64,000 bases of DNA, from NCBI RefSeq assembly GCF_900113065.1, contig NZ_FOOA01000005.1, positions 1 through 64,000 on the forward strand, given 5' to 3'. Within the stretch, counting starts at the first letter, position 1. Each line of letters opens with the position of its first letter. The position numbers were made by a program, and so were the translations under genes. This document shows, in pieces, positions 1 through 7,984 of this stretch. This DNA comes from Aureimonas phyllosphaerae (GTDB taxonomy: Bacteria > Pseudomonadota > Alphaproteobacteria > Rhizobiales > Rhizobiaceae). The notes beneath the pieces are model-generated. The model had not been told where the DNA came from and ran no database searches. It saw nothing but the letters and a program-made list of their open reading frames with translations.

Positions 1-279
1 TCACCAGTTTCCCGAGGCGGCCTCTTTCAAGATCAGCTTCTCCAGCGTCAGGTCCGACACGGCCTTGCGCAGGCGCTCGTTCTCCTTCTCGAGGTCCTTC
101 AAACGCTTCACCTGGTCGGACTTCAGCCCACCGAACTCCTTGCGCCACCGGTAGTAGGTGAACGGCGTCACGCTGATCGTACGGATCGCTTCCGCAACCG
201 GGCGGCCTTGCGACAGCAACACGTCGACCTGCCTCAGCCTGGCGACGATCTCTTCCGGCTTGTGCTTCTTCTGTCCCAT
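1..279 (-). CDS. IS3-family transposase OrfA
   Basis: A 92-residue small basic protein with the layout of the first transposase ORF of IS3-family elements. A helix-turn-helix lies around residues 8-50 (EEIVARLRQVDVLLSQGRPV, then YYRWRKEFGGL). A leucine-zipper-like coiled coil follows around 57-86 (LKDLEKENERLRKAV, LEKLILKEA). In this family OrfA binds the inverted repeats and is fused to the DDE-domain OrfB by a -1 frameshift or read separately. The stop codon is the first three bases of the window, so OrfB, if intact, lies just outside on the left. The ATG at 277-279 sits about 64 bases inside the presumed element end. The family call is firm; the exact IS name is not assigned. Confidence 0.9.
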   Translation of the reverse strand: MGQKKHKPEEIVARLRQVDVLLSQGRPVAEAIRTISVTPFTYYRWRKEFGGLKSDQVKRLKDLEKENERLRKAVSDLTLEKLILKEAASGNW

Positions 280-343
280 TCTCGTGTCCTCCAGCGGCTC
301 AAAAGCCTACTTCACGGAGGGCCACTTTTCAGGGGGCAGGCCA
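1..343 (-). mobile_element. IS3-family insertion sequence, 5' end only
   Basis: The outer end of the element is placed at 343. Read on the minus strand, the sequence begins TGGCCTGCCCCCTGAAAAGT, a TG-initiated end of the kind found in IS3/IS407-type elements, and the transposase OrfA starts shortly after. The rest of the element (OrfB and the other inverted repeat) lies left of the window. Immediately beyond 343 an open recombinase reading frame starts abruptly, which supports this boundary. No target duplication can be checked because the other end is not visible. Confidence 0.75.
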
Positions 344-809
344 CGAGATCGTAGGTCAAATTGAGATAGAGCGGCAAAAGGCTACTTCGAACTCATCCGA
401 GATCCTGCGCTTGGAGCAGGAACTGGCTGACGCTCGCGCTCGCCACATGCGTCTCTTACAGCTTGTCGAATTGGGTCTGGCGGATCCGACCGATCCGGAT
501 TTTGCGAGTCGGCTTCGTGCGGCGCAGCGCGACCGAGATATCGCTGGTATTGGTATTGAACGCGTGCGTCGACGCATCGGCTCGGGTGGCACGATAACAC
601 CAGACAAGATTGTCGCCTTCGCAGCTTTTATGAGAGATCGCATCCGCAACGGAGATGTCCCATACCGCAAGGCCTATATACGCTCAATTGTTGATACGAT
701 CTCGGTTGATGACACTCAGCTGACGATCGTCGGACGGCGTGACGTTCTCGAAGCCCGTGTATCAAAAGCAACCAAACAGGAGGCAACAGTGCCCACTGGT
801 ATTCAGGAA

Positions 810-839
<30 letters not shown>
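344..839 (+). pseudogene. large serine recombinase, C-terminal remnant cut by IS3 element
   Basis: The frame is open from the IS junction (GAG at 345-347) to a TGA at 837-839, giving about 164 residues without a usable native start. The content matches the C-terminal part of large serine recombinases (Pin/resolvase superfamily). There is an alpha-helical coiled-coil segment (LEQELADARARHMRLLQLVE), then YRKAYIRSIVDTISVDD, and the typical tail [10 protein letters not shown]. The tail residues are encoded by the 3' part of the tRNA-Arg gene read on the opposite strand, the arrangement expected when such an integrase sits at a tRNA attachment site. The catalytic serine domain and the recombinase/zinc-ribbon regions are missing, so it is inactive as it stands. 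Local base composition is slightly less G+C-rich than the neighbours, which fits foreign origin. Confidence 0.85.
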
Positions 840-886
<47 letters not shown>

Positions 887-1052
887 GGACCGCTCGGGAG
901 CGGTGGGCGAGAAGCTGACGTTCCGTCCGGGTTCGTCAGTACAGGATCGGCGCGCGCGAGGCAAGGCGAGGGTGGGCTCGCGGGAGGGCGGAACTGCGAG
1001 CGAAGACGCTTTGTGCCCTCCGGCGAACCCTTTGTTCAGCGGCGGGAGAAGG

Positions 1053-1439
1053 TCAGGCGCAGCTGTCGGTGCCGGAGCCGTCGGCCGGCTCGATCTGGAC
1101 GCGCGTGTGACCTGAATCGATGAAGCCGAGCCGCTGCGCGGCGCCCTTCGACAGGTCGATCAGTCGGCCCTTGATGAACGGGCCCCGGTCGTTGATGCGC
1201 ACCACGACGGAGCGCTGGTTGCGCAGGTTGGTCACCTTGACCTTGCTGCCGAGCGGCAGGGTCTTGTGGGCGGCCGTCATCGCCATCGGATTCATGCGCT
1301 CGCCGGAGGCGGTGCGCGAGGTGAGGGCGTACCATGAGGCGCCGCCACAGGTGGTCTTGCCGCCAGCCGCCTCAGCTGGAACCGAGGTCAGCAGAGCGGC
1401 GCCCACTAGGGCAACCGCCGTCAGGGATTTTGCGATCAA
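1053..1439 (-). CDS. rlpA: RlpA-like septal ring / double-psi beta-barrel lipoprotein-type protein
   Basis: A 128-residue secreted protein. An N-terminal signal peptide ([20 protein letters not shown], then PAEAAGG) is followed by one double-psi beta-barrel domain at about 30-115. Its hallmark motifs are [35 protein letters not shown] and [10 protein letters not shown]. RlpA proteins act on denuded glycan strands of peptidoglycan, often at septa; some family members are lytic transglycosylases. There is no C-terminal SPOR domain, so this is the short form. The start appears to be TTG (1437-1439), with AAGGA eight bases upstream; the only nearby ATG is out of frame and meets a stop at once. 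The protein has no lipobox cysteine before the barrel. Confidence 0.88.
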   Translation of the reverse strand: MIAKSLTAVALVGAALLTSVPAEAAGGKTTCGGASWYALTSRTASGERMNPMAMTAAHKTLPLGSKVKVTNLRNQRSVVVRINDRGPFIKGRLIDLSKGAAQRLGFIDSGHTRVQIEPADGSGTDSCA

Positions 1440-1632
1440 TCGTCCGGTCCTTCTACCGTTTCATACGGACGCGGACCGAGATCTATGATTTCTTTGATGG
1501 AAATCCCCTCGTGGCCCCCGCCGTTCGACGGGCGAGAGGTGCGGGTGGGAAGCGGCCAAAACGTGGCGGTTCCATCACGAAACGTTACATTGCGATTCAA
1601 TCTCGCGATTTTTCGTTATCCGGCAGTGATGC

Positions 1633-2517
1633 TCAAGAGGTCAGAAGGCTCATCAGCCCCTCCCGAAACGTCGGGAAGCGCAGGGCATAGCCGGCATTCT
1701 TCAGTTTGCTGTTCGCGACTCGTTTGTTCTCCCCATAAAAGGATCGGGCCATCGGCGTGAGATCGGCCGCGGCGAAATCGATGGCCGCGGGAAGGGGGTA
1801 CCCGCCGATCTCGGCCGCATGGGCGACCACGTCCTGCGGCGGTGCCGGTTCGTCGTCGGTCACGTTGAAGATGCCGGCGGCGCACGTGCCGGCGAGATGG
1901 CCGAGAGCCCCCGCGATATCTTCGACATGGATGCGGTTGAACACCTGGCCAGGCTTGACGAGACGTCGCGCCGTGCCGGCGCGAAGCTTGTCGAACGGAC
2001 TGCGCCCCGGGCCGTAGATGCCCGATAACCTCACGGTCGCCAGCGGCAAGCCGAGATCGTCCGCCAGCGCCGCCCAGGCCCGTTCGGCTTCGAGCCGCTC
2101 GTGAGAGCGCCTGGATCGGGGCTCGGGCGCGGTCGTCTCGTCCACCCAGGCGCCCCCATGGTCGCCGTAGACGCCGACCGTCGAGAGGTAGCCGATCCAG
2201 CGCAGCGCGGGCGCATGAGCGCGAAGATCCTCGCCGTGGTGCCGCAGGACGGGATCGCCGTCGTCGCCGGGCGCGATCGAGACGACAAGATGGGTGGTCC
2301 GGCGGAGGGCCTCGGCGATGCCGTCCCCCGGCGCGTGCCCGTCGAAAAGAAACGGCGGCCAGCCCAAAGCACGAAGCTGCCCCGCCTTCTCCCCGGAACG
2401 CGTGGTGGCGCCGACGATCTCCTCCGTCTCGCGCGTCCGCAGAAAGGCGCTTGCCGAATAGCCGCAGCCGAAGACGAAGAACCGGGCAGCCTCGGGTGCC
2501 TGGGAGACGCTTACCAT
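1633..2517 (-). CDS. SDR-type NAD(P)-binding protein (YeeZ-like)
   Basis: A 294-residue protein with an N-terminal Rossmann motif, FFVFGCGYSASAFL. It has the extended-SDR middle segment GYLSTVGVYGDHGGAWVDE, in place of a classical catalytic YxxxK. VRLSGIYGPGRSPFDKLRAG follows and then a short C-terminal substrate region. This resembles YeeZ-like NAD-binding proteins, whose substrates are unknown. The start is taken as ATG at 2517 (MVSVSQAPEA); the reading frame extends further upstream but that part is not conserved-looking. It lies downstream of queG on the same strand, separated by about 180 bases. This order with queG, a GST and uppP recurs in rhizobia. Confidence 0.8.
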   Translation of the reverse strand: MVSVSQAPEAARFFVFGCGYSASAFLRTRETEEIVGATTRSGEKAGQLRALGWPPFLFDGHAPGDGIAEALRRTTHLVVSIAPGDDGDPVLRHHGEDLRAHAPALRWIGYLSTVGVYGDHGGAWVDETTAPEPRSRRSHERLEAERAWAALADDLGLPLATVRLSGIYGPGRSPFDKLRAGTARRLVKPGQVFNRIHVEDIAGALGHLAGTCAAGIFNVTDDEPAPPQDVVAHAAEIGGYPLPAAIDFAAADLTPMARSFYGENKRVANSKLKNAGYALRFPTFREGLMSLLTS

Positions 2518-2697
2518 GAGCCGCGATCCGATCGAGGAGCGTGGGGGATGGCCGGGGTGCGGTTCCGCCCGTGTCGAACCAGAGCCCCTCCCACCCGAGA
2601 TCTGTCGGTTGTCGCCGTGCCGATCGCGGAACAATCCTCTGAAAACACCCGGACTGCCGGTGCGCCCGGCATGTTGTCCGCCGTTGACGGTCCCGGC

Positions 2698-3873
2698 TCA
2701 GCAGCTCTCATTTGTCCGCCCACCCTCGATCGCATCCCATTCCATCCTCACCTCGTCGTTCATCTCGTGCGCCAGCGCCTCGCCCCGCGCCGCCAGGGCT
2801 TCTTCAGGCGCGAGGCGCCCGAGCGCCCAGACCGCCATTGCGCGCACGACGGGCGCTGCGTCGCCGAGCCTCCTGCGCACGTCGGGCAGAAGGTCCGGCC
2901 GCCCGGCGTTGCCGGCGGCGATCAGGCAGTTGGAGACGAACTTGTCGCGGCCGATCCGCTTGACCGGAGAGCCTGAAAACAGCGTGCGGAAGGCGGCATC
3001 ATCGAGCCGGAGGAGCGCTTCGAGCCGCGGCGCGCGCAGGTCTTCGCGCGCCTGCAGCTTGGCCTCGCGCGCGGTTCTGGCGAACTTGTTCCAGGGACAG
3101 ACGGCAAGGCAGTCGTCGCAACCGTAGATCCGGTTGCCCATGAGCGGGCGAAGCGCGCGCGGCACGGGCGCGCGCGTCTCGATCGTGAGATAGGAGATGC
3201 AGCGCCGCGCGTCGATCCGATAGGGCTGCGGAAAGGCGCCTGTCGGGCAGGCATCCTGGCAGGAGCGACAGGAGCCGCAACTGTCCACGCCCGGCGCGTC
3301 GGGCTCGAAGGCGATCGTCGTCGCGATCGAGCCGAGGAACAGCCAGGAGCCGAACTCGCGGCTGACGAGATTGGTGTGCTTGCCCTGCCAGCCGAGCCCG
3401 GCGGCCTGTCCGAGCGGCTTTTCCATGAGCGGCGCGGTGTCGACGAAGACCTTGGCGTCGTGCGGACGGCCGTCGGGCCGCGCCCCGGCCCGCGCCACCA
3501 TGCGGCCTGCGAGTTCCTTGAGCTTACCCTTCACGACGTCGTGGTAGTCGCGGTGCCGCGCGTAGACCGAAATCGCCCCCCGGTCCGTCCGCGCATTGAC
3601 GGCGAGCGGATCCTCGTCCGGTCCGTAGTTGAGGCCGAGGACGACGACCGAACGGGCCTCGTCCCAGAGCGCCGTCACCGCGCGCCGACGCTCGGCCGTC
3701 TCGGGCAGCCACGCCATGGTGCCGTGATGACCGGCGGCGAGAAAGGCATCGAGGCGTTCGCCGGCCAGCGCATCTTCGGCCGGTGTCGCGACACCGACGG
3801 CGTCGAAGCCGAGGCGGCGCGCATCGGCGTCGAGAAAGCGGCGCAGGGCGGGGAGGGGCAGGGCATCGGCCAT
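2698..3873 (-). CDS. queG: epoxyqueuosine reductase QueG
   Basis: A 391-residue cytosolic enzyme for the last step of queuosine synthesis on tRNA, reducing epoxyqueuosine to queuosine with a cobalamin cofactor and two [4Fe-4S] clusters. The cobalamin-binding part includes VFVDTAPLMEKPLGQAAGLG and GKHTNLVSREFGSWLFLG. Two ferredoxin-type motifs follow, CGSCRSCQDACPTGAF (about residues 198-213) and CDDCLAVCPWNKF (about 250-262). The C-terminal third is a HEAT-like segment (VVRAMAVWALGRL). Length matches the usual 360-390 residues. The gene is on the minus strand, upstream of the SDR gene. A dispersed inverted-repeat element separates it from the GST gene. Confidence 0.96.
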   Translation of the reverse strand: MADALPLPALRRFLDADARRLGFDAVGVATPAEDALAGERLDAFLAAGHHGTMAWLPETAERRRAVTALWDEARSVVVLGLNYGPDEDPLAVNARTDRGAISVYARHRDYHDVVKGKLKELAGRMVARAGARPDGRPHDAKVFVDTAPLMEKPLGQAAGLGWQGKHTNLVSREFGSWLFLGSIATTIAFEPDAPGVDSCGSCRSCQDACPTGAFPQPYRIDARRCISYLTIETRAPVPRALRPLMGNRIYGCDDCLAVCPWNKFARTAREAKLQAREDLRAPRLEALLRLDDAAFRTLFSGSPVKRIGRDKFVSNCLIAAGNAGRPDLLPDVRRRLGDAAPVVRAMAVWALGRLAPEEALAARGEALAHEMNDEVRMEWDAIEGGRTNESC

Positions 3874-3948
3874 GGCCGATCCTTACCAGAGGCGGCGGCT
3901 CCATGCGACGGCCGGCTCGGGCCGACGTCAGGAACACCTGCTCCCTCG

Positions 3949-4110
3949 GAGCCCGTCCGAAACGTCCGGCGGGTCGGCCCGGCGGCGCTTTCCATCTCGC
4001 TTTTCGTTGCCGATCCTCGCAGATGCCGGCGGCATCGACCGCTGTCGGCGCCCCGATGGGCAACGAAAATCCCTCGCCGATCCTCCGCCGCGGACGTTCA
4101 GGCGGGCTCT
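3949..4110 (+). repeat. dispersed TIR repeat, family A copy 1 (MITE-like, about 162 bp)
   Basis: The left end reads GGAGCCCGTCCGAAACGTCC. The right end, read in reverse, gives AGAGCCCGCCTGAACGTCC, so the two ends form an imperfect terminal inverted repeat. The interior (GGCGGCATCGACCGCTGTCG, CAACGAAAATCCCTCGCC) matches the reverse complement of the element at 20412-20574 almost base for base. The right end overlaps the TAA stop of the GST gene. It contains no coding capacity. The terminal repeats and the second copy suggest a non-autonomous miniature element or a REP-type repeat. Confidence 0.85.
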
Positions 4111-4802
4111 TAGAAGTCGAGTTCGGCGTAATGGGCAGCCGGCGGCACGCCACGCACGCGCTCCACCAGGAAAGGGCGGAACGAAGGGCGGGACTTGATG
4201 CGCATGTACCAGTCCTTGGCGGCCGGCTCCTCCTCCCAGGCGACCTCGCCGAGATAGTCGAGGATCGAGACCGCGGCGGCGGCCGAAAAGTCGGCATAGG
4301 AGAGGCGCGATCCCGACAGCCAGTTCCGGCTTTCGGCGAGCCAGCCGATGTAGCGCATGTGGTTCTTGAGGTTCGCCCGCGCGGCGCGGATCGCCGAGGC
4401 GTCCGGCGCGCCGCCGCCTTCGTTCGAGCGCATCTCGCGCTTGAAGACGCGCTCGCGCACGAGATAGCGCGTCACCTCGGCGTCCATCTTGCCGAGGAAC
4501 CACTCCACGAGGCGCCGGATCTCGGCGCGCTCGATCGGCTTTTCGGCGAGAAGGCGCTTCTCGCGCTGGAAGGCGCCGCGCGTCTCGTCGAGATACTCGG
4601 CGACCACGGTGCCGCCGATGATCGGCACGCTGCGGTCCTCGGTCAGGACGGGCAGCGTCGCCGCCGGATTGAGCGCCAGGAATTCGGGACGCCGTTCCCA
4701 GGGTCGCTCCTCCACCAGTTCGGCCCGCTCGCCGTATTCCCCGAGGACCAGCCGCACGAAACGGGAGGCGGCGGACATGGGATGGTGGTGCAGGATGAGC
4801 AT
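4110..4802 (-). CDS. glutathione S-transferase family protein
   Basis: A 230-residue cytosolic protein. The N-terminal thioredoxin-fold domain (residues 1-80) starts MLILHHHPMSAASRFVRLVL and contains the cis-proline segment NPAATLPVL and the glutathione-contacting GGTVVAEYLDE. An all-helical C-terminal domain follows with LSYADFSAAAAVSILDYLGE, the conserved capping-box region. The substrate is not predictable from sequence. It lies between uppP (divergent) and queG (same strand), as in other rhizobial genomes. Its TAA stop uses the last base of the adjacent dispersed repeat. The start MLILHH at 4802 gives a normal N terminus. Confidence 0.88.
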   Translation of the reverse strand: MLILHHHPMSAASRFVRLVLGEYGERAELVEERPWERRPEFLALNPAATLPVLTEDRSVPIIGGTVVAEYLDETRGAFQREKRLLAEKPIERAEIRRLVEWFLGKMDAEVTRYLVRERVFKREMRSNEGGGAPDASAIRAARANLKNHMRYIGWLAESRNWLSGSRLSYADFSAAAAVSILDYLGEVAWEEEPAAKDWYMRIKSRPSFRPFLVERVRGVPPAAHYAELDF

Positions 4803-5091
4803 GGAGGCGTGAAACTTGTACTCTCGATGACGCGGCCGGGGGCGGTCGCGAAAAGGGTTGCCGTGACCTTAAGACCAGATGGTTGGCGGATCGTGAACGC
4901 CCGCAGACGCTCCAATTCCCACGCGCCACATAAGCCGATCCTCGTCAACAGCAAGCTTTTTCGCGCCGAGGCGGGCGATAGGGTGGGCCGGGGAAAGCTC
5001 CATCCTTCATACTGCAGTGCGGCGAAGGCCTTGACCCCCAGCGGGTCGTCGCGGCATTCCCCGGACGCCAAGCCAACTTGCGGGACCCGCG

Positions 5092-5898
5092 ATGGATACC
5101 CTCCAGCTCTTCGACGCTTTCGTCCTCGGTCTGATCGAAGGGCTGACCGAGTTCATCCCGGTGTCCTCGACGGGCCACCTGATCCTCGCCGGCCAGCTTC
5201 TCGGCTTCCATTCCACCGGCAACACGTTCGAGGTGCTGATCCAGCTCGGCGCGGTGCTGGCGGTGCTGTCGGTCTATTTCGGCAAGCTCTGGCATCTTCT
5301 CGTAACCCTGCCGTCCGACCCGAAAAGCCGGCGCTTCGTCACCGGCATCCTGCTGGCCTTCCTGCCGGCTGCCGTGATCGGTGCGATCGCCCACGACTTC
5401 ATCAAGGGTGTCCTGTTCGAGACGCCGATGGTGATCTGCGTCGCGCTCCTCATCGGCGGCTTCATTCTCCTGGCGATCGATCGCATGCCGCTCAATCCGC
5501 GCTATCGCGACATCGAGGAGTATCCGCTGTCGCTCTGCTTCAAGATCGGCCTGATCCAGTGCCTCGCGATGATCCCCGGCACCTCGCGCTCGGGCGCGAC
5601 GATCGCCGGCGCGCTGCTTTTGGGCACCGACAAGCGCTCGGCGGCCGAATTCTCGTTCTTCCTCGCCATGCCGACCATGGCCGGCGCCTTCGCCTACGAC
5701 CTCTACAAGAACTGGTCGCTCCTGTCGGTGGACGACGCGGCGACCATCGGCATCGGCTTCGTCATGGCCTTCCTCTCGGCCCTTGTGGTGGTGCGCTCGC
5801 TCCTCGGCTTCGTCTCCAAATACGGCTTTGCCCCGTTCGCCTGGTGGCGGATCGCCGTGGGCGCGATCGGCATCGGCGTTATTCTCGCCTATCGTTGA
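5092..5898 (+). CDS. uppP: undecaprenyl-diphosphatase UppP (BacA)
   Basis: A 268-residue integral membrane protein. It dephosphorylates undecaprenyl diphosphate to recycle the lipid carrier for peptidoglycan and polysaccharide export, and confers bacitracin tolerance. It carries both family signatures: [14 protein letters not shown] near residues 16-29, and [10 protein letters not shown] near 162-171. Hydrophobic segments alternate throughout. Length is typical (about 265-280). The start at ATG 5092 gives [13 protein letters not shown], the conserved N terminus. A strong intrinsic terminator follows directly. It is divergent from the GST gene with a 290-base intergenic region, where its promoter should lie. 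Confidence 0.97.
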   Translation: MDTLQLFDAFVLGLIEGLTEFIPVSSTGHLILAGQLLGFHSTGNTFEVLIQLGAVLAVLSVYFGKLWHLLVTLPSDPKSRRFVTGILLAFLPAAVIGAIAHDFIKGVLFETPMVICVALLIGGFILLAIDRMPLNPRYRDIEEYPLSLCFKIGLIQCLAMIPGTSRSGATIAGALLLGTDKRSAAEFSFFLAMPTMAGAFAYDLYKNWSLLSVDDAATIGIGFVMAFLSALVVVRSLLGFVSKYGFAPFAWWRIAVGAIGIGVILAYR

Positions 5899-5920
5899 CT
5901 GCAGCCGCCGGCTGGTCATG

Positions 5921-5950
5921 AAAAAGGGCGGCCCCGAGGGCGCCCTTTTT
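5921..5950. terminator. bidirectional intrinsic terminator
   Basis: AAAAAGGGCG at 5921-5930 pairs perfectly with CGCCCTTTTT at 5941-5950 around a 10-base loop. The T-run on the plus strand serves uppP and the A-run (T-run on minus) serves the convergent gene ending at 5987. Confidence 0.92.
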
Positions 5951-5986
5951 CGTTGCTTGCCGGCGCCGCGTGTGCAGCGCGCACCA

Positions 5987-7012
5987 TCAGGCCTTGGCGA
6001 TCCCGTCGTCGCCGGGCAGGCTGTCGTCCTCGGCTGGACGGTCGTCGTGCGGCTGCGGCTTGGTGAACTGGCCCTGCGGGCGGAAGCGCACGAGATAGGT
6101 CGGCAGCACCGCGGCGAGCGTGCGCGGAGCGATGTCGAACGCCTCGAACGTGCGTCCCTCCGCCTTCGCGGCGTCCGACACGACGTTGTCGATCTGAAGC
6201 TGGACGACCTGGTCCGGCGTCAGCGGTGCACCTGGCAGCGCCTTCATCCAGCTGGCCATTGAGGCGGCCAGCCCGAACGGGATCGACACGAAGCGGCGGC
6301 GCCGCTCGATCACCCGGAGCATCTCCTCCATCATCGCGCGGAAGCTCATCGCCTCCGGGCCGCCGAGCTCGTAGACGCGCCCGCCCGAGACCTCGCCGTC
6401 GACGGCTTTCGCCACCGCGAGCGCGACGTCGTTGACGAAGACGGGCTGGAATTGCGTGTGCCCGCCACCGAGAAGCGGCAGGACGGGCGACAGCCGCGCC
6501 ATGTTGGCGAAGCGGTTGAAGAACTGGTCCTCCGCACCGAACACGATCGAGGGGCGCAGGATCACGGCATCCGGCACGGCCGACAGGACGCGGGCCTCGC
6601 CCTCCGCCTTGGTGCGTGCGTAGCTCGACGGCGAGTTGGCGTCGGCACCGATCGCCGACATCTGGACGAGGCCGATCCCGGCTTTCGCGGCCGCGGTCGC
6701 GACATGGCCGGCGCCCTCCGCCTGGAGGGCCGCGAAGGTCTGCTGCCCGCCCTCGTTCAGGATGCCGACGAGGTTGACCGCATGGTCCGAGCCCTCCAGC
6801 GCCCGCTCCACCGACCAGGGGTGGCGCAGGTTCGCCTGGATCGCCTGGATCTGACCGAGCCGCCCGGCGATCTGCAGATGATAGGCGAGGTCGGGCCGAC
6901 GGCAGGCGACGCGGATGCGATGGCCGCGCTGGGCCAGCGCGTGAACGACGTAGCGGCCGAGGAAGCCCGACCCTCCGAACACCGTGATCTGCTTCCTGGT
7001 ATCGACCTTCAT
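5987..7012 (-). CDS. complex I NDUFA9-subunit-like atypical SDR protein
   Basis: A 341-residue NAD(P)-binding protein of the atypical extended SDR group, annotated in many alphaproteobacteria as complex I NDUFA9 subunit family. The Rossmann motif TVFGGSGFLGRYVVHALAQR lies near residues 10-29. A YARTK segment (YxxxK) follows, then ILRPSIVFGAEDQFFNRFA and QPVFVNDVALAVAKAV. In mitochondria the homologue is an accessory complex I subunit; the bacterial role is not established. The start is taken at ATG 7012 (MKVDTRKQITVFGG), just before the conserved motif, rather than the longer frame beginning at 7063. The tail is hydrophilic and low in complexity. Confidence 0.85.
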   Translation of the reverse strand: MKVDTRKQITVFGGSGFLGRYVVHALAQRGHRIRVACRRPDLAYHLQIAGRLGQIQAIQANLRHPWSVERALEGSDHAVNLVGILNEGGQQTFAALQAEGAGHVATAAAKAGIGLVQMSAIGADANSPSSYARTKAEGEARVLSAVPDAVILRPSIVFGAEDQFFNRFANMARLSPVLPLLGGGHTQFQPVFVNDVALAVAKAVDGEVSGGRVYELGGPEAMSFRAMMEEMLRVIERRRRFVSIPFGLAASMASWMKALPGAPLTPDQVVQLQIDNVVSDAAKAEGRTFEAFDIAPRTLAAVLPTYLVRFRPQGQFTKPQPHDDRPAEDDSLPGDDGIAKA

Positions 7013-7207
7013 CTGGCTCAATCCCTGTCCGGACGTCGCGCATTCCCGGCGCGTGGTCCGCATGATGTGTCGCGCGTGGCTTTAGCGGCAATCGCGGAAG
7101 GCGAAAAGCCCGATCAGGAGCCGCTTTGCCGCAACGCTCGGCCTCGCACGCATTTTCTTCCCGAATCGATTGACAGCACGGCGCGACGAAACTAATCAAC
7201 CGCCAGT

Positions 7208-7292
7208 GCCCAGGTGGCGGAATTGGTAGACGCGCACGGTTCAGGTCCGTGTGCCGCGAGGCGTGAAGGTTCGAGTCCTTTCCTGGGCACCA
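7208..7292 (+). tRNA. tRNA-Leu(CAG)
   Basis: An 85-nt class II tRNA. Acceptor GCCCAGG pairs with CCTGGGC, discriminator A, CCA encoded (7290-7292). The D-arm is GGCGGAATTGGTAGACGC and the anticodon loop is TTCAGGT (anticodon CAG, codon CUG). A long variable arm TGCCGCGAGGCG and T-arm GGTTCGAGTCC follow. Confidence 0.97.
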
Positions 7293-7699
7293 ATTCCCCG
7301 AATTCGTTCGGGAAGCCCTATACTCAGCAACACTGACGATAAGCAATCGAACGGCTGTCCGGACGGCCGCAAGATCTCGTAATCGGGTGGCTTAGAGTCG
7401 CTGCGGGCGCCATTGGCTCGGTGATTCGTTCCGGCCGAGTTCGACAGCCATCCTTCCGCCATACCCGGTGCGGTTCGCTGCGTCGACCTGATGAGTTGGT
7501 TCGATTTTTCCCAGAATCGAGTTTCGCCTCTCGGTTGCCCTTCAAGGGGGCAAGGAGGGGGTGCTGCGATCCTATGGGGCGCGCCCTGCCGTTGCGCCGA
7601 TCTCGCGGCTGGTTTTTGACGTCGTTCTATGCGCTCATCGCCCTCGAGACACGGCCGGTGCCAATGCAACGATCGAGCCCGAGGGAATAAGTATCGCGG
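7293..7699. other. gene-free stretch after tRNA-Leu
   Basis: About 400 bases with no supportable gene. Directly after the tRNA is a small hairpin (CCCGAA 297-302, TTCG loop, TTCGGG 307-312 in the 7000s) that may end the tRNA transcript, though no T-run follows. The remainder is unremarkable and presumably carries the promoter of the small ORF at 7700. Confidence 0.5.
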
Positions 7700-7984
7700 A
7701 TGAGGACCTATGCCATCGCCGCCGACATGCCGGGCGAGACGGAGGAGGCCGCCAGTCGCCGGACCTTTCTGGCCGATCGGATCCGCACGTTCTTCCCCAC
7801 CTGCTGCCAGCCGTTCGGCGCGCTGTGGATCGTGAAATCCGACCGGGAGCTCGGCGAGATCCGGGACAACCTAGCGCCCTATCTGACTGAGGGCGACAAG
7901 CTCGTCGTTCTCCTCACGGACGACGCCTGCGCCTGGCGGGGTCTCGCACCCGATGCCGCCCTATGGCTGCAGGAGCAACTGTGA
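7700..7984 (+). CDS. small SinR-like / Cas2-like fold protein
   Basis: A 94-residue protein starting ATG at 7700. A beta-strand MRTYAIAADM is followed by a helix (EEAASRRTFLADRIRTFF). Next come the strand-turn segment PFGALWIVKSDRELGEIRDN, a hydrophilic turn, the strand DKLVVLLTDDACAWRGL and a terminal WLQEQL. This beta-alpha-beta-beta-alpha-beta order and the W-x-VKSD...IRD pattern are what I recall of small SinR-family/Cas2-like proteins of unknown role in alphaproteobacteria. There are no cas genes or repeats nearby, so a CRISPR function is not implied. It stands alone between tRNA-Leu and a gene-poor stretch. The assignment rests on pattern memory and should be treated as tentative; the ORF itself looks real. 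Confidence 0.6.
   Translation: MRTYAIAADMPGETEEAASRRTFLADRIRTFFPTCCQPFGALWIVKSDRELGEIRDNLAPYLTEGDKLVVLLTDDACAWRGLAPDAALWLQEQL

Noticed and set aside
7241-7669. A 142-residue minus-strand frame beginning near tRNA-Leu
   Set aside because: It ends inside the tRNA gene complement and shows the GAQERTRTFTPRGT tail expected from reading a tRNA antisense. It could be a decayed integrase tail, but no recombinase sequence precedes it.
7700-7984. CRISPR adaptation gene cas2
   Set aside because: The fold pattern is Cas2-like, but there is no repeat array, cas1 or other cas gene anywhere in the window.
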